DNA from: Candidatus Kryptonium thompsonii
GTDB lineage: Bacteria; Bacteroidota; Ignavibacteria; Kryptoniales; Kryptoniaceae
Length of the DNA stretch: 64,000 bases
Assembly: GCA_001442925.1 (NCBI GenBank)
Contig: LDXX01000001.1
Coordinates: 1-64,000, forward strand
Direction: 5' to 3'
The notes under the pieces were generated by a model, which saw only the letters and a program-made list of their open reading frames with translations, was not told the origin of the DNA and made no database searches. The position numbers were made by a program, and so were the translations under genes. This document shows positions 27,985 through 37,130 of the stretch, piece by piece (within the stretch, counting starts at the first letter, position 1; each line of letters begins with the position of its first letter).

Positions 27985-28991
27985 TTTATAACAATAACTC
28001 TATTTAATTTGGATGATTTGTATATTGCCTCAACAACTTTATTCGCCTTCAAACCATCCAGTCCATTACCAATTGGCTGCCTGTTTTCTTTAATGGCTGA
28101 TACAAATTCCAGCCATTCCCTTTCCCAGCTTATATCATCGGACGGGAAATCAATAACTTCAATATTGGGCCTACCTCCTTCCTTTTGTCTCTTTCCTATT
28201 TCAAGGGTTTCAGGTCCATAATTTCCACCCAAGCCATTTATAGTTAGGTATCCATTTTCACCAAATATCTCAAATGAAAAGATATTTTTCCAATTAGTCC
28301 AGCTCACATGAAATGAAGCTGTAACATCTTTATCTGTCTTTAATATGGCAAATGCGTTATCTTCTACTTCTATATCCCAAAACTTTGTCTCTACCTTGCC
28401 ATATACTTCAGTAATCTCACCCCCAAACCAGCGTATCAGATCTATCACATGAACACCCTGGTCAAGGAGTTCACCTCCACCACATAACTCTTTCGATGTA
28501 CGCCACTCCTTTTCCATTCCAGGACGTCCACCATGTCCGTATCTTGAACGAATAATAAGGAGGCGTCCTATTATGCCCTCATCTACAATTTGTTTAGCCT
28601 TCCATACAGCGGGATGAAATCTGTGATTAAAACCAGTTTTTATCACAAGATTTTTCTTACTGGCAGCTTTAAGGATATTTTCCGCTTCTTTGATATTCCT
28701 GCCGAAGGGTTTCTCACAAAGCACATGCTTTCCACTTTCCAATGCTGCAATAGAGATAGGGGCTAAAACACTATTGATAGTTGAAACAATTACAATATTA
28801 ATATCCTTTCTAGTTACCACTTTTCTCCAGTCACTTTCTGCCTCTCCTCCAAATTCAGTAGCAAGCTTCTTTGCAGCATCTTTGTTTATATCTACAACTG
28901 CTCTTAAACTTCCAATACCTGTTTTACTTATTGCTGCTGCCCTTTTTCTGCCAATAAGACCTGCACCTATTATTGCAACGTTAAATTGCAT
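27981..28991 (-). CDS. Gfo/Idh/MocA family sugar oxidoreductase
   Basis: A 336-residue NAD(P)-dependent oxidoreductase. The Rossmann motif is IIGAGLIGRKRAAAI; the catalytic region is HVLCEKPFGRNIKEA (EKP motif); GGGELLDQGVHVIDLIRWF holds the conserved Asp-x3-His. It lies inside the heptose module, between the SDR gene and gmhB, so it may modify an activated sugar or a free heptose. No closer assignment is safe. Confidence 0.88.
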   Translation of the reverse strand: MQFNVAIIGAGLIGRKRAAAISKTGIGSLRAVVDINKDAAKKLATEFGGEAESDWRKVVTRKDINIVIVSTINSVLAPISIAALESGKHVLCEKPFGRNIKEAENILKAASKKNLVIKTGFNHRFHPAVWKAKQIVDEGIIGRLLIIRSRYGHGGRPGMEKEWRTSKELCGGGELLDQGVHVIDLIRWFGGEITEVYGKVETKFWDIEVEDNAFAILKTDKDVTASFHVSWTNWKNIFSFEIFGENGYLTINGLGGNYGPETLEIGKRQKEGGRPNIEVIDFPSDDISWEREWLEFVSAIKENRQPIGNGLDGLKANKVVEAIYKSSKLNRVIVIK

Positions 28992-29000
28992 TTAAAATTT

Positions 29001-29846
29001 TCATTTTTTAAAAAAGGTTTTATCATCAATACGGCGTAGCACAGCGATATCTTTATCAACCTTTAATTTCTCAATAAAAGCTTCGTTCTTCCATGGGTCC
29101 CATGGTGCACTGATAAGCTTGCCTGTTATTCCATCAGACTCCTCAGAAGCCAAAAAGAGAGCAAGCTCTACCACAATCTCCAAAGGACTTCCTCCTTTTA
29201 CTGCTCGGGTTATTGCTTCCTCAAGCTCTTTCTTACCAGCTAATTCCCCAGCCTCAAGCACTTCCTCAAGCATTCTTGTATTAATTGCACCTGGGGCAAT
29301 TGCATTAACGTGAATATTATAATCTTTTACCTCTTCTGCAAGTATTTCTGTAAACCGCACAATGGCTGTTTTTGATACACTATAAGCAGAGAAATATGGT
29401 CTTGGATATGTAGCGCCCCCACCGGAAAGATTTATAATCTTACCATTCCTCTTTTCAATCATCAGTGGTAATACAGCCTTACAAAACATTGCTGCTCCGA
29501 AAAGATTTACTTCGAAGTTTCGTATCCATTCTTTTATATCCACATTCTGAAATAATCCTATTGGCTTCTGTATGCCTGCATTGTTTATAAGAATATCTAC
29601 TGTTGAAAATTTCCTAACAGTTTCCTCCACAATTTTTTGAACGTCATTCCAATTTGAAACATCACCAATTAACCCTATTGCTTCACCACCATTTTTTTTT
29701 ATCATCTCAACGGTAGCAAAAACTTCTTCTGAAGTCCTTGCTACAATTGCAACCTTAACCCCCTCACGGGCTAAACGTAGGGCAATGCCTCTTCCTATTC
29801 CCCTTGAACCACCTGTAACAATTGCGCTCTTGTTTTTAAGATTCAT
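29001..29846 (-). CDS. Short-chain dehydrogenase/reductase
   Basis: A classical SDR, 281 residues: VTGGSRGIGRGIA (cofactor), NNAG at ~90, catalytic Ser in INLSGGG, and Tyr-x3-Lys in YSVSKTA. The ~35-residue tail (DPWKNEAFIEKLKVDKD) is longer than in most SDRs and resembles one subgroup found in heptose or polysaccharide gene clusters. It ends ten bases before the Gfo/Idh/MocA gene and presumably acts on the same sugar. Direction and substrate unknown. Confidence 0.88.
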   Translation of the reverse strand: MNLKNKSAIVTGGSRGIGRGIALRLAREGVKVAIVARTSEEVFATVEMIKKNGGEAIGLIGDVSNWNDVQKIVEETVRKFSTVDILINNAGIQKPIGLFQNVDIKEWIRNFEVNLFGAAMFCKAVLPLMIEKRNGKIINLSGGGATYPRPYFSAYSVSKTAIVRFTEILAEEVKDYNIHVNAIAPGAINTRMLEEVLEAGELAGKKELEEAITRAVKGGSPLEIVVELALFLASEESDGITGKLISAPWDPWKNEAFIEKLKVDKDIAVLRRIDDKTFFKK

Positions 29847-30077
29847 CTTTGCTTTATTTAGGTTATAGGTTTTATTTTAATAACATTATTCAAAAAATAA
29901 AATTTTTTAACCCTGGCCCTCATTCTAGATTCTAACATAATATTTAAGAAGTTTCCACTGATATACGACGCTCTGGTTTCATGAGTTTACCTGTTGTGCA
30001 GATAAAAATTTCTCTAGGCTTAAGAAAATGCGCTACTACCTCTTTTAGTTTACTCTATCAGCAGTTTCCATACTTAT
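29847..30077 (-). other. Intergenic gap with a coding-like tail
   Basis: A minus-strand stretch near 29955-30035 reads HFLKPREIFICTTGKLMKPE and continues to ISVETS and a stop, which looks like the end of a lost protein. I cannot name it. The rest is AT-rich with no signal I can support. Confidence 0.35.
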
Positions 30078-31079
30078 TTACAGTACCCCATCCATAAAAT
30101 TTACTAAAACTTTTGTCCCTTCAAAATCAAACCTATATCTCATTTCCCTTAATCCTAATCTTTTCATCTCTTCTTTAAATTTGCTATGTTTCTCCTCCAC
30201 ATAAAACACAAAAAAGCCCCCACCACCAGCACCAGTTATTTTCCCACCAAGAGCACCAGCTTTTTTTGCTGTGTCATAAATATAATCAAAATATGGATTC
30301 GACATCTTAGATGATATCTTCTTTTTATACGCCCAGTGCTTGTCAAAAAGGATTCCTACCTCAGTTATGTTCCCACTCTCCACTGCTTCGAGTATTTTGT
30401 AGCCTATTTCCTTTATGTAATGCATACTCTCAACAACATTTTGCTTTCCCTCTTTGACACTCTTACTTTGCTCATACAAAATAGCATCAGCACTTCGTGA
30501 GGTATTTGTATAAAACATCAATAGATTCCTGTTTAGGTCATCAATTGTTGTATCCGAGACCCTTGCTTTCCTTACTTTTACAGTTCCATCTTTGTCTATA
30601 TCTAACACTGTTAATCCACCAAAGGCAGCCATATATTGGTCCTGTTTACCTATAGGCTTCCCCAACCTGTTTATTTCTAGTTCACAGGCTTCTTCAGCCA
30701 AAGTTTGTAGATCAACAAACTCTCTTTTCATTGTATGGAGGGCGTTTAAAAGACCCACCGCATAACAGCTTGAAGAACCAAGACCAGTTCCGGCAGGAAC
30801 ATCTGCCATTGAGACAATCTCTATCCCTTTCTCAATATTCATCATACGCATAGCCTCACGGGCTATATCGTGTTGCAATTCTTCTCTGTGACTAACTATT
30901 TCAGATTTAGAATATTTGACCCTGACGAGGTCATCTACAATTGGCCTGTTTACACTTATGTACATATATTTGTTAATTCCTGCTGCAAATATAAATCCTC
31001 CATATTTTGAGTAATAAGATGGCAGATCAGTCCCGCCACCTCCAAGTGTAATTCTGAAGGGAGTCCTTGTTATAATCAT
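30078..31079 (-). CDS. hddA: D-glycero-alpha-D-manno-heptose 7-phosphate kinase (GHMP kinase)
   Basis: A GHMP-superfamily kinase of 333 residues that phosphorylates heptose 7-phosphate at C1. N-terminal RTPFRITLGGGGTDLPSYY, the ATP loop PAGTGLGSSSCYAVGLLNAL (motif 2) and the C-terminal GGKITGAGGGGFFVFYV (motif 3) fit HddA proteins closely. It overlaps hddC by one base (TAATG). With gmhA, gmhB and hddC it completes the GDP-D-glycero-alpha-D-manno-heptose route known from S-layer and capsule heptoses. Confidence 0.93.
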   Translation of the reverse strand: MIITRTPFRITLGGGGTDLPSYYSKYGGFIFAAGINKYMYISVNRPIVDDLVRVKYSKSEIVSHREELQHDIAREAMRMMNIEKGIEIVSMADVPAGTGLGSSSCYAVGLLNALHTMKREFVDLQTLAEEACELEINRLGKPIGKQDQYMAAFGGLTVLDIDKDGTVKVRKARVSDTTIDDLNRNLLMFYTNTSRSADAILYEQSKSVKEGKQNVVESMHYIKEIGYKILEAVESGNITEVGILFDKHWAYKKKISSKMSNPYFDYIYDTAKKAGALGGKITGAGGGGFFVFYVEEKHSKFKEEMKRLGLREMRYRFDFEGTKVLVNFMDGVL

Positions 31080-31819
31080 TATTTCCCCCTCATATCTTGA
31101 TTTAGATTTAGTGCTTTATTTAATAACTCTGGCGTATCCACTGCGATAAGCTCTCCTTTCATCTTAATAGCGAATATCTTTGCCCCCTTTTTCAACATGG
31201 AGGGAAAAATATCTTTACCAAAATCACTATATCTATCAGCAGGTATATAATTTATTATAACCTTGGTTTCTAAAATATAAATACCCGCATTTACTAAATG
31301 ACTGAGTCTCTCCTCGGGTCTTGGTTTTTCAATAAATTTGAGAACCCGATCATTCTTATCCAACAGAACGATTCCACTCTGACTAACATCCTCCTTTTCG
31401 TAAACCACGATAGTAGCAACTCCTCCCTTTCTCTTGTGGAAATCCAGAATTTCTTTAAGGTTAAAATTTACCAAATTATCGCCATATATTACAACTAGTG
31501 GTTCAAAATCTCCTTTTTCCACCTCCTCCCAATTGTTAACCAAGATTTTCCGTACTGCTCCAGCAGTGCCTAATAATTGAGGCTCGTATGAATATTTAAT
31601 ACTGACTCCAAACTTTTCCCCATCCTCAAAGTAGTCTGTTATTACATCAGGCAAATGATGTAAATTTATATATATCTTTGTGATCCCGTGACTTTTGAGC
31701 CATTCTATGTTGTGTTCAAGAATTGGCTTTCCCTTTATCTTTAACATTGGCTTTGGAATTGATTTGGTTATATCCCTTAGTCTTTCTCCTTTACCTGCCG
31801 CTAATAATATCGCTCTCAT
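31079..31819 (-). CDS. hddC: Heptose-1-phosphate guanylyltransferase-like nucleotidyltransferase
   Basis: A 246-residue sugar-nucleotidyltransferase. The N-terminal ILLAAGKGERLRDITKSIPKPMLKIKGKPILEH is the nucleotide-binding signature with the essential Lys; VIYGDNLVNFNL holds the metal-binding Asp; FIEKPRPEERLSHLVNAGIYIL is the sugar-site strand. HddC is the best label because hddA, gmhA and gmhB are adjacent; sequence alone would fit other GDP- or TDP-sugar enzymes. It overlaps the epimerase gene by four bases. Confidence 0.85.
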   Translation of the reverse strand: MRAILLAAGKGERLRDITKSIPKPMLKIKGKPILEHNIEWLKSHGITKIYINLHHLPDVITDYFEDGEKFGVSIKYSYEPQLLGTAGAVRKILVNNWEEVEKGDFEPLVVIYGDNLVNFNLKEILDFHKRKGGVATIVVYEKEDVSQSGIVLLDKNDRVLKFIEKPRPEERLSHLVNAGIYILETKVIINYIPADRYSDFGKDIFPSMLKKGAKIFAIKMKGELIAVDTPELLNKALNLNQDMRGK

Positions 31820-32769
31820 GGTATTCTACCTAACTTCATCTCATTCTTTATATATTCTATCATTCCAGCTAGCCCTGTCTTAATATCTACTTTTGGCTTC
31901 CATCCCAAAGATTTAGCTTCCGAGATATCTGCTAATGTCTCCTGGGCCTCGCCAGGTAAATCATCTTTAAAGATTGGGGGTATTTCCCTTCCGATTAACT
32001 CGCATATTAAATAGTATATTTCTAAAATTGAGTAGTTTACCCCACTTCCAAGGTTAAAAACCTTTCCATCGGTTCGTTCATCTTCAATACAAAGGATATG
32101 AAAATCATTTACATCATCAACATGAATAAAATCACGTCGCTTTGTCCCATCTCCATATATTATAGGAGGTTCATTTTTTAAAAGCTTTATTATAAAGGCG
32201 CTCATAACAGGTGGAATAGTCCTTCTATAATCCTGCCTTGGTCCATATACATTAAAATACCTTAATCCTGTAAATCGCATACCATAGAACAATTTATACG
32301 CCTCGGCGAAATACATAGCTGCCATTTTACTGACCGCATAAAAGCTTTTAGGTTTGACTTCCGTTTCAGGGGTGGGGAAAATAGTAATACCTTCATACAT
32401 TGCGGAGGACTCCGCGTAGATAACTTTTTTTACCTTTGCCCTTCGCGCTGCTTCAAAAACATTGACCGTTCCCACCACATTTATATCAGCAGTCTCAACA
32501 GGGTCTGCTTGACAATCACTTATGCAGTTCTTTGCAGCAAGATGAAAAACATAATCAACACCCTCAAAAAGAGGATAAATCTCTTTTGAACGAATATCTA
32601 ATTGATAAAACTCTACTCCTTCAGGTATTTGCTCTTTAACCCCATAAGAAAGATTGTCAATACCGATAACGCGTAAATTGCGAGCCCGAAGTCGTAGGTC
32701 ATTTAATAGTCTTTCCGCAAGATTACTACCAATAAATCCTGCCACTCCTGTAATTAGAATTGTAGGCAT
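31816..32769 (-). CDS. NAD-dependent sugar epimerase
   Basis: An extended SDR of about 317 residues: LITGVAGFIGSNLAERLL, VFHLAAKNCISDCQADP, YAESSAMYEG, catalytic FYAVSKMAAMYFAE, GLRYFNVYGPRQDYRRTIPPVMSAF and RRDFIHVDDVNDFH. It resembles UDP-GlcNAc/UDP-glucose 4-epimerases; next to hddC it might instead epimerise the GDP-heptose. The ATG at 32769 is preferred; a GTG six bases upstream (32775) is in frame. It is the last intact gene before a decayed stretch. Confidence 0.87.
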   Translation of the reverse strand: MPTILITGVAGFIGSNLAERLLNDLRLRARNLRVIGIDNLSYGVKEQIPEGVEFYQLDIRSKEIYPLFEGVDYVFHLAAKNCISDCQADPVETADINVVGTVNVFEAARRAKVKKVIYAESSAMYEGITIFPTPETEVKPKSFYAVSKMAAMYFAEAYKLFYGMRFTGLRYFNVYGPRQDYRRTIPPVMSAFIIKLLKNEPPIIYGDGTKRRDFIHVDDVNDFHILCIEDERTDGKVFNLGSGVNYSILEIYYLICELIGREIPPIFKDDLPGEAQETLADISEAKSLGWKPKVDIKTGLAGMIEYIKNEMKLGRIP

Positions 32770-32993
32770 TGGCACCTGATTTTAAAAAGTTTCAAATCAC
32801 AGAACGAGTTCAATCTACTACAACAAAACCTAAAATTTGCTGAACCACAGTATCCTTTATTTAAATTAAGTAGCCTGTTCTTCTCTGAGAGCACCTATAA
32901 AGGTGTAATATGCAATACTTTATGATGAACTCTTGAAACTCGCATTACCTGTTGCTAAGCATAGTATCATTTCTCAGTGAACCTCCAAACGCT
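32770..32993. other. Intergenic region upstream of the heptose-module epimerase
   Basis: No gene, repeat or strong promoter is visible. It separates the AT-rich heptose module from the less AT-rich genes to the right. Confidence 0.5.
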
Positions 32994-33736
32994 TTAACTT
33001 TTATGTCCCCTGGCCTTAGATTTGATCACTTTAATATAAAATTCCTTGGCTTGCTTCATCGCTTGGTCATAATGTGCTCGTTCTTGAATCAGTTTAAGGT
33101 TTAGGCCACGTACAATAGACTGAGCCAGCGCATACAGGATTTCCAAGTATATCCACGCAAATGAAAATGGTTTCAGACAATTTATCTAGGACAAGCGGAA
33201 TGGCTTGTAAGAAGGCATCATTCTGAATGCGCTGGTGATCAAATCTCCTAGGAGACGACGTAAATCAGAGTTAGGTTGACCCGGGAAAAAGCTCTTTTTT
33301 AATTTCACCAGTGCTTGGCAATACTATAGCCGGTTTAGTTTTATCAAGCCCCATTCCTTGTTGTGCTAAGCACAAGTCATGATAGCAGTTACAGGGCAGT
33401 CTATCGGTGCGGTGCATAGTCAAGCGAGTCCAGCGTGAATGGAGCCAATAACGGTACAATACATGCCCACCAAATAACATCTAGATGTAACCAATCCTTA
33501 ATTTTGTTGGTAAAGCTTCGAAGAAATAGTAAGGAGCTTGGAATAATGGAATTTTTGCTCGTCTCACCAGCCCAAGAGAAGGCAAGGGGTAAAGCATGAA
33601 TTGTGGTTCCAGGAATAACGTTCTGTTCACGGGGAAAGGTAGAGATAACACGAACTTCATGCCCTGCTTGTGGAAAGTAGCTAATCCAATTACGTGCGAT
33701 AAGACTTCTTATATCGGCAATAAAGCGAATCCGCAT
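32994..33736 (-). pseudogene. Decayed GT4 glycosyltransferase
   Basis: The first 111 codons (33736-33401) are open and read as an acceptor domain (MRIRFIADIRS, HEVRVISTFPRE). The frame then stops; later pieces in other frames read DKTKPAIVLPSTGEIKKELFPG (domain-junction-like) and, near the end, QERAHYDQAMKQAKEFYIKVIK, a typical C-terminal helix, before a stop at 32994. The total is too short for a GT4 enzyme (~370 residues), so deletions as well as frameshifts have occurred. Its ATG overlaps the stop of the intact GT4 gene upstream (TAATG). Confidence 0.7.
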
Positions 33737-34932
33737 TATTCCCTTGCAATAAGAGATTCGTACAAGTTAGCAAAGCGGTGTGCAACAATATTTATATCAT
33801 AGTTCGCCAGAACAAATTCTTGCCCTCTTTTTACCATATTAGCAACCTCAACAGGGTGATCAAGTACCCAGGCAATACTTTCTGCTAAACCGCGCCAATC
33901 CCCAGGGTTAACTACTTTCGCCCCTTGCACCGACTCTAATTCAAATGCAACCCCAACCCGCGTTGTAACCACAGGCTTGCCCAGAATGAGGGGCTCAATA
34001 AGAGTATGACCAAATGTCTCCGCTCGAGAGGCACTGACCACTAGATCCATCTCTGAAATGAAGGCGGGCACAAAGTTCTGATCTAATCGTCCGGCAAGGA
34101 CCACTAAATCCGCTATATCAAGCTCATGAACAAGATCTATTAGCTTTTCTCGTTGTGGTCCCCAACCTAGGCAGATACAACCCACTGGGCGTCCTAATTG
34201 TTTTAGGTATCGAATAGCGCGGAAAAGGGTAAGATGATCTTTGCGTGCAATATACAGACCTAAGTAGGCAACTTTTGGAATAGCTTTTGAAAGAGGTTGA
34301 CCATTAACTGAAGTTAAATTATCAGGGTGAAACTCGGGAGGTAAAGGCAGTCTCGCTTTTTTTCTGAAACTTTCAATATCTCTACCTGGATAAATAGTAT
34401 AAATTTTATATTTAGGAACACCATAATGGCTAAGCTTCCGCTCCATATCCCAGCATTGGGCAATTACTGCATCTGCTGCCCATCGCAATATCCGAGCAGC
34501 AACCAGATAAGCAGCGGATTCATACCAACTCCCGTGATGAAGAAACGCTGGAATAATTACCGACCGACTAATGATCCCCCTCTCTAATTTGCCTAATACT
34601 AAAATAGCCCGTTTGATTAAAAGGGCATGAAGAATCCCCCAGCCATGAAAAACTACAGGGCCTCTAAGCCCATTTTCACGAGCCACCTCTACAAGAAATT
34701 GAACTTGTCTTCTGTTAGTAGAAAGCCAATTTCCATCTAACTGATCACAAATTCTCACTTGCATATTTGCTCGTAGAAGTTCGAACGTTCCAGCAAACTG
34801 CTCGCCGGGACTAGTCAACACACAGACACGTACCCCTGCTGCCTGAAGGGCCAATGCCAACTCGGCTGCTTCTAAGCAGAGTCCCTGGCCACGTGAAGAA
34901 GCAAATTGAATAAGAGAATAACCTCCCTTCAC
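33736..34932 (-). CDS. Glycosyltransferase, GT4 family
   Basis: A complete 398-residue GT-B enzyme. A glycine-rich start (FASSRGQGLCLEAAELALALQAAG), VFHGWGILHALLIKRA, then a donor domain beginning KVAYLGLYIARKDHLTLFRAI and ending VSASRAETFGHTLIEPLILGKPVVTTRVG with the E-x7-E pair. GTG 34932 is the likely start. Codon use is less A/T-biased than in the heptose module and housekeeping genes, which suggests a different origin. It follows the O-antigen polymerase gene by 15 bases. Confidence 0.88.
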   Translation of the reverse strand: MKGGYSLIQFASSRGQGLCLEAAELALALQAAGVRVCVLTSPGEQFAGTFELLRANMQVRICDQLDGNWLSTNRRQVQFLVEVARENGLRGPVVFHGWGILHALLIKRAILVLGKLERGIISRSVIIPAFLHHGSWYESAAYLVAARILRWAADAVIAQCWDMERKLSHYGVPKYKIYTIYPGRDIESFRKKARLPLPPEFHPDNLTSVNGQPLSKAIPKVAYLGLYIARKDHLTLFRAIRYLKQLGRPVGCICLGWGPQREKLIDLVHELDIADLVVLAGRLDQNFVPAFISEMDLVVSASRAETFGHTLIEPLILGKPVVTTRVGVAFELESVQGAKVVNPGDWRGLAESIAWVLDHPVEVANMVKRGQEFVLANYDINIVAHRFANLYESLIARE

Positions 34933-34947
34933 TGTGTTGCTTTAGTC

Positions 34948-36375
34948 TTAAGCTTTTGCAAGTAGATTAGAATGCCTTTTACCAACCATTATATGCCTCG
35001 TACCTAAACGATGGACAAACTCTACAAAAATCAGAACTATAGCTGAGTAGAACACACTCTTTATAAAGGCAAGACTATCGCTTCTTAGGTACCACAGAGA
35101 TTGGTATACAATTATTGCATACATCACAATAGCGGAATAAGACCCTGTCGCTATTCTTTTGTGCACGTAACCTAAAAGAGAACCAATAACAAACATTACT
35201 GGAAAGGCTCCAAATATTCCCCAATTAATATAAGCCTCTGCCAAAATAGAGAATCCAAACCCTTGATCAGTGACACTAGGTGCGTAGGCACGATGAAAGA
35301 GCAGCGAAGGTGGGGGAATCAGGCGAGCCCAGTTCGTGCCAAAGACAAACCCCGGTATTAAATTCACGATTGAGCCAATGTATGTAATGCCATATTGTAG
35401 AGGAATTACCTCTCTTCCGAGTGCGATCACAGCTGTTGTGAGATTCCCAGCCCAAGAGATCTCGCCAAGTAAGATACCTATCGTATCCCAAAATGAATTG
35501 GGCAAGAGCGAAAGATCAAACGTTCGTTGTCTAGACAGGATAGATCCTACGAAAAGCGTAATCACGACTATAATCAACAGTATAATGTTTTGGAATTTTA
35601 ATCTCCGCCTGGTGTAATTAACAACAACTAAACTTGATAGCAAGAAGTAAAGCGCTTGACCACGCCCTCCTTGCCAGAAGAAAAGGCCAGCAAAAATAAG
35701 CGGAAACAGAAACATCCAAATGTCATAACAGCGCTGGCTCAAACGAATGCAAAGATAACTCAAATAGGCTGGGTAGGCTAACAGTTGAGATGCCAATAGC
35801 AAATAATAAGCAACCCCATATTCGAATTGTCCCTGACCATAGATTCCAAAGAACCAATTGCTAGCACCATAGTTCGCAATACCCAACAACTGAAGTAGAA
35901 GAGCAAGTCCCATCGCTACCCGCAAAATTATTAATCTATCGGGGCTTCCAAGTGGAACCATACGGAGTGCACTAACCTTTGATCTGAAACGAAAAAGGCC
36001 TGCATATAATCCTATCAGGCCCAGCAGCGCCATAAACTCCATTTCCCCAAGGTGTTCTCGCTGAAGAAGAGGAATAGACAAAGCTTTGCCGGAAAATTGT
36101 TGGTAGACCTCATACAGGACAGGCGCAGAAAAGACCACTGAATATATGACCGGATAAATAACTAATGGCTCAAACAAATCTTTTCTATGCCAGTAGCGCC
36201 ATATCGGAGGGATAATACCTAAAAACAGAAGCACGACCATCAACGCATAGGCTAGATTGCTTGCTTCTATGTTTTGATTTAAATTGTTTGTAAGCATTAC
36301 AACACCCAGCCCAGCAACAATGCTTAATGTAATAACAAAAATAAGGAGTTTAGTATTGCTTGACAAATGCTTCAT
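34948..36375 (-). CDS. O-antigen polymerase-like membrane protein
   Basis: A 475-residue protein with about 12 membrane segments and a long hydrophilic periplasmic loop between residues ~320 and 370, the layout of Wzy-type polymerases and the related oligosaccharide repeat-unit polymerase family. Useful local features are FFWQGGRGQALYFLLSS and a loop with GTNWARLIPPPSLLFHRAYAPSVTDQGFGFS, which resembles the YSDTGPF-like loop of that group. It would join repeat units after flipping. The ATG overlaps the methyltransferase stop (ATGA). Sequence alone is weak for Wzy; position supports it. Confidence 0.75.
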   Translation of the reverse strand: MKHLSSNTKLLIFVITLSIVAGLGVVMLTNNLNQNIEASNLAYALMVVLLFLGIIPPIWRYWHRKDLFEPLVIYPVIYSVVFSAPVLYEVYQQFSGKALSIPLLQREHLGEMEFMALLGLIGLYAGLFRFRSKVSALRMVPLGSPDRLIILRVAMGLALLLQLLGIANYGASNWFFGIYGQGQFEYGVAYYLLLASQLLAYPAYLSYLCIRLSQRCYDIWMFLFPLIFAGLFFWQGGRGQALYFLLSSLVVVNYTRRRLKFQNIILLIIVVITLFVGSILSRQRTFDLSLLPNSFWDTIGILLGEISWAGNLTTAVIALGREVIPLQYGITYIGSIVNLIPGFVFGTNWARLIPPPSLLFHRAYAPSVTDQGFGFSILAEAYINWGIFGAFPVMFVIGSLLGYVHKRIATGSYSAIVMYAIIVYQSLWYLRSDSLAFIKSVFYSAIVLIFVEFVHRLGTRHIMVGKRHSNLLAKA

Positions 36376-37130
36376 AAGGTTCCAGGCTTTCCTCTGGCAA
36401 AAGCAAGTGATGTCCCTACAATATAATAGACAGGCACCTTAGCTGCATATCTCCTGAGAACAGTCAGCACAGAGCTATTCAGACAATCATGCCAGATAAC
36501 GATGCCATCAGCTTTTATACATTTAAAAGCCGCCATCGAATCATTTATCACATAGTCTGTGGTATGCGCACCATCTACAAAGAAAATGTCAACCGTTTGA
36601 TAAAAAGGCGTAAAATCAAAAACAGCTGAATCCCCAAACAAGCGTGTTACCCTATTGGAAAAGCCTAACTGATCTATGAGGAAACCACTAATATATGACT
36701 CGCGTATTGATTGAGATTGATAAGACCTCTCACTGCGCCCAATGTCATTACCTGTTTGGGGAAGATCAAGTGTAAATACCTTGGCAGCAGAATTACCAGC
36801 AAAAATAACAGCACTCAATCCTTCAAAGGTCCCGATCTCAAAAACACATTCTGGACGCTTCATACGGGTAAGAACAGCTAATGCTACAAGGTCATTAAAA
36901 GGCGTAGCACCTCTACGAATATACTGCAGGGGCACAAATATAGTATCCAAGTCCTTTGGAGCGAGTTCTGATAATTCCACACGTTGAAGTGGGGGTTCAC
37001 AGGAATACGAAAGATAAACTCGCTTCAAATCCCTCAGATAATCAACTAGATTCCTCCGGTTCTTTATGGCAATATCTAAGGTAAATCCATTTGCGGACAG
37101 CAAGCCCATCCAAATTTGACGTAAATTCAC
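36372..37130 (-). CDS. Class I methyltransferase (Methyltransf_24-like)
   Basis: A 252-residue protein. VFEIGTFEGLSAVIFAG is a motif-I-like SAM loop; FTLDLPQTG follows, then VDIFFVDGAHTTDYVINDSMAAF (acidic motif plus His) and IVIWHDCLNSSVLTVLRRY, the order seen in the Methyltransf_24/cephalosporin-hydroxylase-like group common in polysaccharide loci. It probably methylates a sugar. GTG 37130 has GGGAG 6 bases upstream. It is the first gene of a tight set with the polymerase and GT4 gene, and lies after a decayed FkbM-type gene. Confidence 0.8.
   Translation of the reverse strand: MNLRQIWMGLLSANGFTLDIAIKNRRNLVDYLRDLKRVYLSYSCEPPLQRVELSELAPKDLDTIFVPLQYIRRGATPFNDLVALAVLTRMKRPECVFEIGTFEGLSAVIFAGNSAAKVFTLDLPQTGNDIGRSERSYQSQSIRESYISGFLIDQLGFSNRVTRLFGDSAVFDFTPFYQTVDIFFVDGAHTTDYVINDSMAAFKCIKADGIVIWHDCLNSSVLTVLRRYAAKVPVYYIVGTSLAFARGKPGTL

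Noticed and set aside
33271-33480. A 69-codon minus-strand frame
   Set aside because: Part of the decayed glycosyltransferase read in another frame, not a separate gene.
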